From contig VFFE01007257.1 in NCBI GenBank assembly GCA_008921705.1, positions 307,948-371,947 of the forward strand: a stretch of DNA of 64,000 bases. Reading direction: 5' to 3'. A program made the position numbers and the translations under genes. Under the pieces are notes generated by a model. It made no database searches, was not told where the DNA came from, and saw only the letters and a program-made list of their open reading frames with translations. Origin of the DNA: Burhinus oedicnemus (taxonomy: Eukaryota > Chordata > Aves > Charadriiformes > Burhinidae). Positions 35,671 through 58,400 of this stretch are shown here, piece by piece; positions within the stretch are counted from its first letter, which is position 1; every line of letters starts with the position of its first letter.

Positions 35671-35676
35671 AATAAA
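35671..35676 (+). terminator. CINP: Possible distal CINP poly(A) signal (AATAAA)
   Basis: A canonical hexamer about 720 bases after the CINP stop. Choice between this and the proximal signal cannot be made from sequence. Confidence 0.45.
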
Positions 35677-35699
35677 AACAAGACCTGCTTCAGTCACGT

Positions 35700-38480
35700 C
35701 CTTATCCCGCATTGTTTGCTTCCTGTCAAAGGGCTCAGTGAGTTTCCCCTTGGGTTACTGTTTCTGATGTCAAGTGGTTCTGGTATAAAGGTGTGCCCCT
35801 GCTGTATTTTTGGTTAGCAGTTTACATTACAAGAGTTGGTGGCTCAAATTACTGCTTTTCTTTTTTTATACTGCTTTCTTGGAAAAGAGAGCAGAGAGTG
35901 TGTTCAGGAGAAACAGTTAATGCAAAAGCTAAATGCTGAAGTGGAATTCAATAGCCTTATTTGCTTTCACTCCTAAAGACCTAATAAGCACTGTGGCATA
36001 CCATTATGTCAGACCTAGGTAGCATGGAGAAGCTGCTATACTTACCCAGCTGTAGTAACTGTTAGCTGCTATTGCAAATTAGCACTTTTCAGAAAAGCGT
36101 ATTACAATGTCGAAACTATGCAGCTGTATCATCAAATTTTTAGTTAAATCCCTAATGTGTAGTGAATTTAGGCCTTCTGCTTACTTCATTATGATAAATA
36201 ATCTAAATTCCTCCCACTTACTGATTGCCTCTATGACCTGCTCCTATATAAACTGTTTAGATCTCCCATTTCACACAATTATGTAGTGTTTCTAAGTGCT
36301 GTTGCCCCATTGTTGTGCCCTGACAGATGTTTACCCTTGATTCTCCTTGAAACAATTATTTGAACTAAAAGACAGTAAAATGAAATGCACACTGCTATGA
36401 AATAACCATAATGGCTGTGGTTTGACACTAGAAAAATCTAATTAAAACGGTGAGAGACTCTGGAACAGATTTCTGATAGGAAAAGTAAGGTCACTTACTT
36501 AACAAGTTCCAAGATGAAACCCCGTAAGCTTGGCAAGGGAAATACATGGGTTTCCTGCAGTAACAGAAGAGACAGACATGAATTGGAAAAGTTTTCTCGA
36601 CATGCTGCTCTGTTCAACAATGAGGTTGTTTCAGAAGCTTAGTAGTGTTCTATTCTTACCCCAAACTTCTAGCATCTAAAAAGAAACTCTGCTGTAGCTT
36701 AAGGAGAATACAATCAGTTATGAATAGCTGTGCGGGGTTTTATTATTTTTCTGTGCAAGTGTTCCACCTATTTTAACAGCCACCTTAATTTATCTGAGTA
36801 GGGCCAGACCTTTGTCACTATGGAAACACCTTCATACTAGAAAAATATTTTCCAAGGAGAAAAGGTTGGTTCACTTACAGAATTGTTCTTTTAAGATGAG
36901 AGTAGGTGTATTGTATTTCCCAGCATGTGCAAATCAATAGGGGAGGCAGGATTGAAGCAAACTGTCATTTTCTGCACAGGTGGAAGTTGTGATTTGTTCT
37001 TGTTTCGTAGAGGAAGTAAGCTCTTCAGGGAGGAGTCTTCATATTCACAGACCCTCTTGCTCGGTGACTGCTATCAGACACAGGAAGGTTACTGCAAAAT
37101 CATTGCAGAGATGTTTTGCCAGTATAGCTCTAAGCAGTTGATTGTTATATTTGAAGCCCTCAGATGTAGTTTTTAGACAGTCAGTACAAAAGAGTGTAAT
37201 AAAGAATTGCTCACTGCAATCAAAGACTTTGAAAGACCAGCAGTGTCTTCACTTATAAGGTAGGCCTGTATCATCTGACCATTACCACCTCCTAAAAAAA
37301 GAGAGGGAAAAAAACTCAGAACAAAAACTACACCATAAACCCAACCACCAGACAGGAACTCACTAACATATGATGACATCTTTCAGATCCACACGTAAAA
37401 GGCTGTGTTTTGGCTAATCAAATTAACCTTCTATTTAGGCAACCAAGCAAAAAAACCCCAACAACACAAAACCCAAACCCAGCTATATTAAAGGGATATA
37501 GTAGAGCAGATTGTTTCATCTCTAAATTTTCCTCTCTCTTGTTTAGATTCAATTTTAGCGTAAGTTTTTGCTCAGTAACAGGAGTGTGAAAAATCAGTAT
37601 TCATACTTGATCTAAGAATAGTTCTCCTGCATATTACAGGTCCTTTTAGCTGATTTGTCCAGTAATCTCAGTAGCCTCATGTATTTAGCAATGAGGCAAC
37701 ACACGTTTTAAAGGTATGTTACCAGTTTTCAGTAATGTCTACCATAACTCATGAACAAAAAAAAAAAAAAAAAAAAAAAAGATACTGGTCATTTAAGGGT
37801 GTTCTTTTTCACCTTCTTGAAAGAAAAGACAGTGCCTTGGACAAGAAGCTGCTAGGTAGGTCTCCACCAAAAATATTATCATCCAAGCAACATACTGGAA
37901 GTATGACAAAAATACAAGATAGCAGTAGACAAGTAATTTTCTGTCTGCATAGAGGCATGGGGATTACAGTCAAGGATACCTTTTTGTTATGATTAAATAG
38001 TACAGGGCAGTGTGGAGTTACTAGGAAGGTCAAAGCTTAGAACTCATAAAGGATGCATCACCTGAAAGAAAAAAGTAATATACAAGTCTAATAAAAATGG
38101 ACCATTGCAGACTAAAATAAAAAAAGAATTTGGTATCTAATTAAGGAAAATCAGATCACTACTTACACACCTTTCGATTTCTAAGTAATTTTTAAAGGTG
38201 TGGCTGAACATTAGAGAAGCATACTTAAAATACATTGCCAACAGTTCAGTACAAATCAGATCTTGTTTGAGGCTATTTTTGTCCCGAACTCAGTGGATGC
38301 TTATTTAAGTAAGGATCAGCTAGGCTGTCACATTGTTCCAGGAATGCACAAGTGTGGATTATATTTAAAACTGCCCATTTTTCCAGGCAGATTTATGCAC
38401 ATCAGGTCTAGATGCTAATGAATATTCAAGGTAGCTTTAAGAAAGTGCAATAACAAAGGTTTTTGTAATCTCAATGGCAC
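35700..38480. other. Convergent intergenic region CINP/ZNF839
   Basis: About 2.8 kb between two 3' ends. It holds an A24 run at 37757-37780 and otherwise nothing recognisable. Short open frames here lack coding character. Confidence 0.65.
37757..37780. repeat. Poly-A tract
   Basis: An uninterrupted run of about 24 A in the CINP/ZNF839 gap, without a recognised retrocopy body upstream. Confidence 0.9.
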
Positions 38481-38506
38481 AGAAAACGCGTATTTTTAAT
38501 ATAGTT

Positions 38507-38512
38507 TTTATT
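38507..38512 (-). terminator. ZNF839: ZNF839 poly(A) signal (AATAAA on minus)
   Basis: TTTATT on the plus strand reads AATAAA on the minus strand, about 370 bases beyond the ZNF839 stop. It would place cleavage near 38490. Confidence 0.55.
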
Positions 38513-38878
38513 TTACCCATATACAGCTTGCCAGTACACAGCACATCACTGCTGAACAGCAGTACAACTGACTGCATTTTTGGATGGCTAGAGAAAAAAG
38601 GAATTACGTAACAAAAGGGAATAGTGCAACAGTTTTAGGGTTGACAGATTTCCACTTTCCACCCATCCCCAACATATAAAGCAAATAGAACGATGTTAAT
38701 TCTAGAATTTTTGGTTGCAATGCTGCTAGATTTATATAAACTTAAGTTATAAAAAGTACAGGGCATAGAAACAGTTTACAAATAAGTTAAATTTCAATTA
38801 TTTCAGTATTCACATTAGAAAAATATACATTTTATAGAGTCAGTCTTTCCCAGAAGAAAGCATATACAGTTTTCTAAT

Positions 38879-50777
<11,899 letters not shown>

Positions 50778-51385
50778 CTTGGCAGGCGTCAGCGGGCGGG
50801 AGCCGCATCGGCCCCCCCCGGGGAGGTCTCGGAGGCGCGGGGCGAAGCGAGGGGCACCGGCGGCGCGTGGGCCAATGGCGCCCCCGGCAGCCGCCCGCCG
50901 CGCCCCTGGGGCGGGGCCGCCTGGCACCGACGGCGGCCTCGCGGGGGCAAAAGCCTCCGGAGGTGTGGCGGCGGGAGCGAGTGCCGGCGAGTGGGCTTGG
51001 AGGGGGGACCCACGAGTGGCAGAAACCGGTGGCAGGGAGTGAAAGCGAGTTCGGTGTCCCTCTCTTAAGACTAAGTATGCACTCCGCCACTCGCTCTTTC
51101 TCGGTGGGGTTTCGCGCGCCCGTGGGGCGGAAGACCAACAAGCCGGCGGCAAGCGAGCCTGTGCCACGCGTGAAGCGGAACCCTCCCGGAAGAAAACGCG
51201 CCTGAATGGGTGACCCGAGGGCCGGCCGGCGCGGCACCCGCCCTCGCAGAAATAGGAACCCACACTGTGCTGGAATCGGGGGCCAAGAATCCCCCGCGGC
51301 CGTGTCCTTACGCAGCGGTAACACGCGTGTCTGGGCAGCAACAGGGACGGCCGCCGCTGGGATAAAGGGGAGAGAGGGGGAGGGG

Positions 51386-51393
51386 AAAAAAAA
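51386..51393 (-). terminator. Pol III terminator of tRNA-Ile
   Basis: Eight A on the plus strand give T8 on the minus strand, 12 bases beyond the mature tRNA 3' end. Confidence 0.9.
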
Positions 51394-51404
51394 CGTTCTT
51401 CTCT

Positions 51405-51477
51405 GGCCCGTACGGGGATCGAACCCGCGACCTTGGCGTTATTAGCACCACGCTCTAACCAACTGAGCTAACCGGCC
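51405..51477 (-). tRNA. tRNA-Ile (anticodon AAU)
   Basis: The minus strand gives a 73-base tRNA: GGCCGGT acceptor arm, A box TTAGCTCAGTTGG, anticodon loop CTAATAA with AAT, B box GGTTCGATCC, and the closing arm ACGGGCC. It has no intron. It matches the standard vertebrate tRNA-Ile(AAU), including the G-G opposition in the acceptor stem, and sits between the ZNF839 and MOK promoters. Confidence 0.97.
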
Positions 51478-51479
51478 AG

Positions 51480-52190
51480 CCGACAGCCACTGCTCCCCCC
51501 GGCGGTGGATAACGGCACACCGAACACACGCTTAACTCATCAGCTCGGCCAGAAAAGCCCTCGCTTACAGAGATGTCGCACCTGGGAGGCAACAGCCACA
51601 GGGACGTGTTCGTGGGGGAACTTCACCTCTCAGTCAACAGGCTAACACTTCCCCAGGTGTTCCAGGCTACGACTCCAGTTTCATTTAATTAAACAAAATA
51701 CTTATTTCGGGCATTTATTTTAAAGCATTTACTCTCCAGGCTGTTTAATGCACCGTTAGCATCTTAGTTTGCGCAGACAAATGATTCACCTTTTCCTAGT
51801 ATTTTGCTTTTTACTACATACGCAGCATTTAGAAGACAGCTTTTCTTCTCAGCCTACGTTAAAATACATTATGTCCGCTTAGCAAAAGGCAAACGCCACG
51901 GGGGGGGGAAACACACACACCTCTCCAAAACGCAGTTTATTTGGAGAGCGGCTCACTACAGCTCGGTGAGGAGAAGGCGGTTAACAGGGCGCGGGGCCGT
52001 CGTCCACATCCTCGCCTCTCCCTTCGCTCCTCGTGCGAGCTGGCACCTGGAGACAGGCACTGCACCCACCTCACCAAGCCAGAAATAAAGCCCGCGTAAC
52101 TCAAGCCTGCAGTGCCGCAGGGAAACCGCTGGGGATCAGGAGATCACCGGAGATCAACTTGAGCTCCTCGGAGCGCTGCCGAGACCGAGC
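51480..52190. other. Spacer between tRNA-Ile and the MOK promoter
   Basis: Moderate GC, falling to AT-rich near 51.7-51.9 kb. A G run at about 51901-51908 is followed by a short CA run. No coding region is supported. Confidence 0.55.
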
Positions 52191-52359
52191 GCGGCGCTCT
52201 CGCCGAGCAGTGACGGGGCAATGATGGCGGCGGCCCCGGCCCGCTGCGCCTGCGCCGCCTCCCTCCCCGCCGGCTGCACTGCGCCTGCGTGCCGGGACGT
52301 GACGTGACCCCCGCGGGGGCGTGGTCGGGGCCCGGGGCGGGGAAGCCGGAGCCTGCGCG

Positions 52360-52373
52360 GTTGCCAGGGTGAC
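52360..52373 (+). promoter_or_regulatory. MOK: Candidate RFX X-box
   Basis: GTTGCC, two bases, GGTGAC. The first half-site is perfect; the second differs from GGCAAC by two transitions. It sits 95 bases before the candidate ATG. RFX factors drive many cilium genes and MOK is a ciliary kinase. Confidence 0.4.
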
Positions 52374-52467
52374 GGGAATACAACATGGCGCGCTGAGGGC
52401 TGGGCCGGGAGGTGCTCGGGGTCCGGCCGCTCTCTCGCTTACGCCGAGGCCTGCAGGCGAGCGCAGG

Positions 52468-52474
52468 ATGAACA
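52468..52474 (+). CDS. MOK: Candidate MOK exon 1 coding part
   Basis: ATGAACA followed by GTAAGG at the downstream edge of the GC-rich promoter, with A at -3. It would code Met-Asn plus one base; human MOK begins Met-Lys-Asn-Tyr. Because exon 2 was not found, this is an inference from position, start context and donor. Confidence 0.4.
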
Positions 52475-55400
52475 GTAAGGGGGTGCGGGGGAAAGCAGCG
52501 GGCCCTGCTCGGTGTGGAGGCCGCGGGCAGAGGGCCTTTCCTCAGGGGTGGCGTGGGCCCGGGCGCCTCTGGGGAGGCCGGCCGTCACCAGCGGCCCTGG
52601 CCTGAGGGGACCGGGGACCCGGGCCGCGCGGGGACCACCCGGGCTGGGGTGGTCGTAGGTGCTTTTGTAGTCCCTAGAAACCGCCGTCACTGCAGCCCGC
52701 TGCCAGCTCCTATATCATATCCCTGCTGAGACCGCACATCTAAATGCTAAACGCTCTGCATGCCAGTCCTTCTCTTCAACAGGGTGCTGATAAATCTTTC
52801 TGCCATTCCTGTGAAGCAGTAGCCTGTCTGTCGTCTGGTCTCTCTAAGTACTTTCTCAGAAATTGCTAAGTTTTCTCATTCTTTGTTCTGCAAGCCTTTC
52901 CTTCCATTACTGGGCATCCTTCTTCAAATCATCCCATGTCACATCCTACACGTTTGGCATGTTTCTGAAGGCAATAATTATGTGCCTTGGTTTTGTGACT
53001 GTGGCTGAAGCTGAACTGCTTGTTGCTTTCTTCGGTTTTTTTGTTATTTCTCTCTTCCTGCATGTGTCAATGTCATACTTAAGTGTCATGGCTTTTTCAT
53101 CTTGGCATCTTCACAACAAAATACCTGCTTTAGGTTTTTATAATATCCTGTTTTGATTATTGTAGTGCTATTTTTTCTGTCATTTTGCGTTGGATTCTTT
53201 AATTCCAAATGATGATTGATTTTTCTGTGCTCTCTAGTTACAGTAATACTGGTGTAGTCTTTGAATTCCATCACTTGCTCATAATTGTAATTTACGTTCT
53301 TAATTTCCTGAGTCCTGTAGCCTCTTGCATGTTAAACTGTCCTTCTACTGAATGATTACCTCTCTGCCATTCTCATGGCCACTTTTTTGGTGTTAGGGTA
53401 GTTCGGATTGCTACAACTTATTCTTACAAATAACTTCTGCCATATCTTTTGTACGTGATTTTGTTGATTTGTATGGAATTTCATTCCATTTTCCTAACCT
53501 TTACCTGCCTTTCCACTAACTGTTCCAAGACTGAACATCCGTGTGTGCTGAAACAGAGAGGAGGGAAGGAAGAGGTTAGGTAATACTTAGCTTGTTATAG
53601 ATGCCATGAAAGAATTGCTAACTGGTGATTAGGTCTTCTTTAATGTTATATGCAAGTGTAATTAAAACACTGTTTATTTAATTTCATCCTCAAAGCTTTC
53701 AGTCTTAAAGTGCTGGTAAAATTTTTAACATTTCTGTTACTCTTCATCTGAGTAGCACAAAATCAGCTAAACTAACTGGTAATTAGTTTTGTTGTGTAGC
53801 TGTAGTTAGTTTCATGGCTTAAAATTTACATGCTTTGACCTGACTGTTCTCTTTCAGTGTGTGTTTGAAGTCTGTTGTTTTGGTGGGGGTTTTTTTTGCC
53901 ACCTGGTCACTTTTGAAGGATCAGTTATGTGGTGCTGAAGTGGGTTTTTAAGAATCTCCAGAAATCTTGGCTTGTGGATGCAAATTCAAATTTGTATTAA
54001 ATTGTTAGTACATTTGAAGCCTAAATTTTATTTCTTCTTATTCTATATAAACTTTTATGTTATTATTCTTACAACGTCTGAGTTCCTTTCAGCTCCTTAT
54101 TAAACGATAACTAACTTGTCACATGATCGTTCTCATTTTCGCCCTAGGAGACAATCTCTCATCTTCAGTGACCTGTTTTGTTGAGAGTTTACACATTGAT
54201 TTCATGCATCAAACAGACATTTCAAATAATGCAATTTTCAGTCCTGATTCTGCACTTTATTCAATCAGTTGAAATTATTCAGGTCTTTGCTGTCATTCTT
54301 TTCACTGGATAGCTCTCTCAAGTGCTAGGTTATTTGTTATGTGTGAGGTTTTTTATTTTGTATGTATAGCAGTCTATTGTAAAAAATTCAAATAACAAAC
54401 CTTACATGCTGAAATGAAAAAAATCTGTAGTGCTGAAGAGTGTTTTAAAATGTGTAAAGAATTAACTCTTCTTACGCTATTAGAACTCTTCAGTTTAAAA
54501 TTTAAAAAAAAAAATCGAATTATTTTGAGCCTTCCACTGTTATCAGGGCTTCTCTTGTAGGAGAAAAATACACGTATAGAAGAAAATATAAACAAAAACA
54601 AATTATATAAACATATACTGTCTGTCTTCTTTATATATCTAAAAATATTTTCAATAAATTTGTACAATAATGCTTTCCCTGTGTTTCTCTGCCTAAGTAC
54701 CTTGGTTTGTTAACACCTATGGCTGGTATACCATAAATATTCATATCTTATTTTCAGATCATATAATTTGAAATTTTTTTTGTGCCAGAGACTCAATTAC
54801 TTGCATTTAAGAAACATTTCTTAGAATCAAAGAGTAGGTCAACAAATAGCTAATTTTTTTGTATCTGCCTTGGGTATTTTTTGCCTCAGGGACTGGCTCT
54901 GACATTACGTGAACATATAAGGTAGCCAGTGTGTATCTGACAAATTGGAGAGTATCAGTTGCTACCAACAAAATCTGTTGACACTTTTTCTTCGGAATTC
55001 TGTAAGAGTGGGATTTAAGTATTCTGAATTTACTATCTCCATCTTGTATTTAGCTGTTTAGATAGGAAATTATAACTTAAGGTGGGGGTAGAGAGCATGG
55101 TGCAAAGTGTGATTTTTGCTGACAAAGCATGTCACTTGCTCAGTCACGTTACTTAATGAATGCCAAAGGCTAGGGATCACCTTGCTTAAAGCACTAATTG
55201 ACCAGTTATCAAATAACAGCCACCTGAATTAAACAGTATCATGGTCTCTTCCCTATTTTGGAGTCTCTGTTAGAAATAGCCTCCTTTACCCATAACGATT
55301 TTCAAATTCTGTTTCTGCTTTTAAAATGGTTCTATATGTAAATTGTCTGTATAGAGTCCATTAGATGGTGTCATTGATTTTAAATTACTCTGCCTTTTCC

Positions 55401-58400
55401 TGTTTTTTGAATTTCAATGGCCTAATTAGTTAGTTTATGATCCAGCATGATGGATAATGATCAGAAAACCTAAACAGCAGGTGATAAAAATGAGAAGAGC
55501 AACTGACAATTCTCATAGAAGTGCTGCCACTGTATTGGAGAAAGAGGAATTTGCAAGGTGAAAGTTTAATTAAATACAAGCATTTGAAAAGACCCTTTTT
55601 TTTTTTTTTTTGTAAGTGTGAAAGTTGGGGAGGAGAAAGGAGGTGAAGACAACACAAATCGATTGCTAGTTGTAAGACAGCATTAGAATGTCCCTGCCTA
55701 AGTAACTTTTCCCTCCGCAAAATTTCTTGGCAGGCTTTCTCCACTGTGAGGCTGTATTTATACTTGTAAATTAAACATATCTGGAAATCTTCTTGGACAC
55801 AAAGAGCAACTGGCATGAAATGGCGCACATCTATGCTAGTAAATTCTCTTATCTTCCAAAACAAGGCAGTAGGACAGAAACTGCTAGAAGAATGACCTTA
55901 GAAGGAGTCCTCACATCAGGCTGGGAAGGTGCCTAGGAGAGCAGTAGTTGTCACAGGCCAAATCTGTGCCAGAGACTGTGTCACAGTAACTAATACAGGC
56001 AACTACACTTCATTGAATTTACTGCTATCGACATAGCTTAAGACTCCTACAGTTATTCTGACTCCCATAAACGGTTGAATATGATAAAAGCGATTTCCCG
56101 CTTTGCCTCCCTCAAAATGACTGGGTTTGGATCTTTCTTAAATAATAAGACTATGTCAAAAGCAACAGCAGTATAAAGCTAACCAGAATTGGGTTTTGCT
56201 CAGATGAAATTACTGGAAGAATTATCAAGGATAGAATCTGTAGGTGCTAAAAATAAAGGGAAACAGGAGGACAAAGTGGGTGAAGGGAACCAGGCAGTGG
56301 GATTGGTAAGGAACAGTTAATCACAAAGCTGAAGGAGAATAAAGGAGGAAAGAAAAGAAACGTCAATTCTGAAAGAAACCAGGAAAAGACTCAGAAATGA
56401 ATATAAATAAAGCTTTCTTCATAACCCTTATGTTATCTGCTTCATCTCTTAAAATTCTGCAGAACTAAATTGACTGATTTTCACATCCTTGTGTTTGGGT
56501 GCACTTCATTATTAAAAAAGCATTATTTTTGGCCTGATGTAAAACTCATATCTGAATTTAATATGGAAATAAAGCTTTAAAATCAGCAACTGCTTTGTTT
56601 AAAAAAAAAAAAAAAATAGACGACGTAAAGACATCTGCCTCTGCAGGGCAGTGAAATGGAAAATAAAGTCTCAGATGTATTATCATATCGTGATAATACT
56701 TAAAGTTGCTATTGTCAGCAAAACACAGATTCCAATCAGATACTCATTTCCATGCAATAGAACACTACTGGTGACCTAACTAGAAAATATTTTCATATAT
56801 GGTGTAATGGCTTTCCTATCTTTTATTGTAAGATTGTATCAGTTAATTTACTGGAAATTTCTTGGTACTGAACAGTGTGACATGCCCAGAACACATGCAT
56901 TCAAATAACTTAAAGGAGTAAATCAGTTAACTTTTGCAATGGACCCTTTGGATGGTATAAACTAAAACTATGATACCTCAGACCCTAAGTTGAAAAACTT
57001 CTATGAGAAAGTATCAATTAAAAATGAAAATGTCCATTTTAATACTGGTTAAACTAAGTACTTTTTTCTATACTATGTACAAATCAGCATGTAAATTTTA
57101 TTTCTAGCTTAAAGTCTCCTTATATTTGTTTCTTCAGCGATAAAAAAGCTGGCTCCCTTTCACTGATATGTGAACTTATGGACATGAATATTTATGAGCT
57201 GATAAAAGGTATGTAGCATATGTGTAAGAAACACACAAACCTTCCTTGTGTAGACCACAAAGTGGAATTAATTATTTTTCACTTGGTTGTTCACAATTAC
57301 CTATTACAAAACTCACAGGGAAATTCTCTGTTGCACTGCTTTACTCTTTATTTCTTTCCAGTGCAATATACCCACTTGTTTAAGGCATGAATGCATGCAG
57401 AAGGTTTCTAATGAGTCAGGTCAATGGCCATCTATTTCTACAGTCAAACTTTACATGAAAACAAACAAACAAACAACCTTGACTGCAAAACACAAAATAA
57501 TTGCTTTGTGAAACAAAAAATACAACTTAAATAGGTTCTTTGTTAGGTCAGGCTGTAATGATACAAGAAGAAAATTATTCCCATTTGTTTAAAAAAACTA
57601 CTGAATCAATGAATAATGATTTTCAGGTTTTACGGCTGGTAAAAATGCCTTTTACCAAGATTTCCCTGTAAATAATATTGTTCCCTGAAACCTCCTGTAT
57701 TTAAAAATTCTGGAGCTGTTTGTTGAAGCAGATGGGAGACCATAGAAGCTTAAGGAAGAGTTCCTACAAAAAAGTTTAGAACAAAAGCTGATTTAATACC
57801 AGATCTTACATAGACTCCAAAGGAGTTTGATACAGCAAATGAAGGGCCAGTTACTTATAATTCACTACTAAAAGAGGACTTTTGTTCTGAATAATTAAAA
57901 ATTTGTAATGTCTTAACGGTTGGGAGATTCATTTAAATAACTGAGCGTGTAACTGTCATTCAGTGTAATAGAATAGGTAAAAGACTTGCACCCAAACTTG
58001 CACTGGTGACACTGAGTATTCAGTTCTCTAACAAAAGTAGTGACCCTGTTCCTGACATAGATAAAAAATTGAGATTAAAATACAGTTATTTGCTGATCAA
58101 TGAAGCAGACATGAATATTTGCTGGTTTAAATATGACGTCTTATTTTTCCAGCATAAATTTGTTAAGTTGTAAAGTCAGAGTAATGGCATATAGGAAGGA
58201 GTCCTAATTGATAGCAAGTTAGTCTAGTGCATTAAAATAATCCTGCATCTTCTCCTTCTAGGAAAGATACTGTAGTTCAGTTATGAAAAATCAGAATGTT
58301 TAGGTTTGTTCTTTAACTGCCTTTTTTTTTACCCCAGAGTATTTGCTTTCATGTGGTTACCTTTCTCAGTGTTTCTCTCATTCTTTTCATGTGAAAAAGC

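Larger units (their letters stand above)
52200..52475 (+). promoter_or_regulatory. MOK: GC-rich MOK promoter region
   Basis: NRF1-like GCGCCTGCGC at 52246-52255 and a second at 52281-52290, overlapping CRE-like TGACGTGA around 52300-52307, and an X-box-like GTTGCC-AG-GGTGAC at 52360-52373, all upstream of the candidate ATG at 52468. A four-codon upstream ORF lies at 52385-52396. Confidence 0.6.

Noticed and set aside
52863..53156. 97-codon plus-strand frame just after candidate MOK exon 1, considered as the missing N-lobe
   Set aside because: It has no glycine loop, no ACK lysine and no LREI helix; it is a Phe/Ser/Leu-rich translation of T-rich DNA.
55430..55864. 144-codon minus-strand open frame in the MOK 5' region
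   Set aside because: No ATG start at the reported edge, a poly-Lys/poly-T tract inside, hydrophobic low-information ends, no splice context and no family recognised. Treated as chance in AT-rich DNA.
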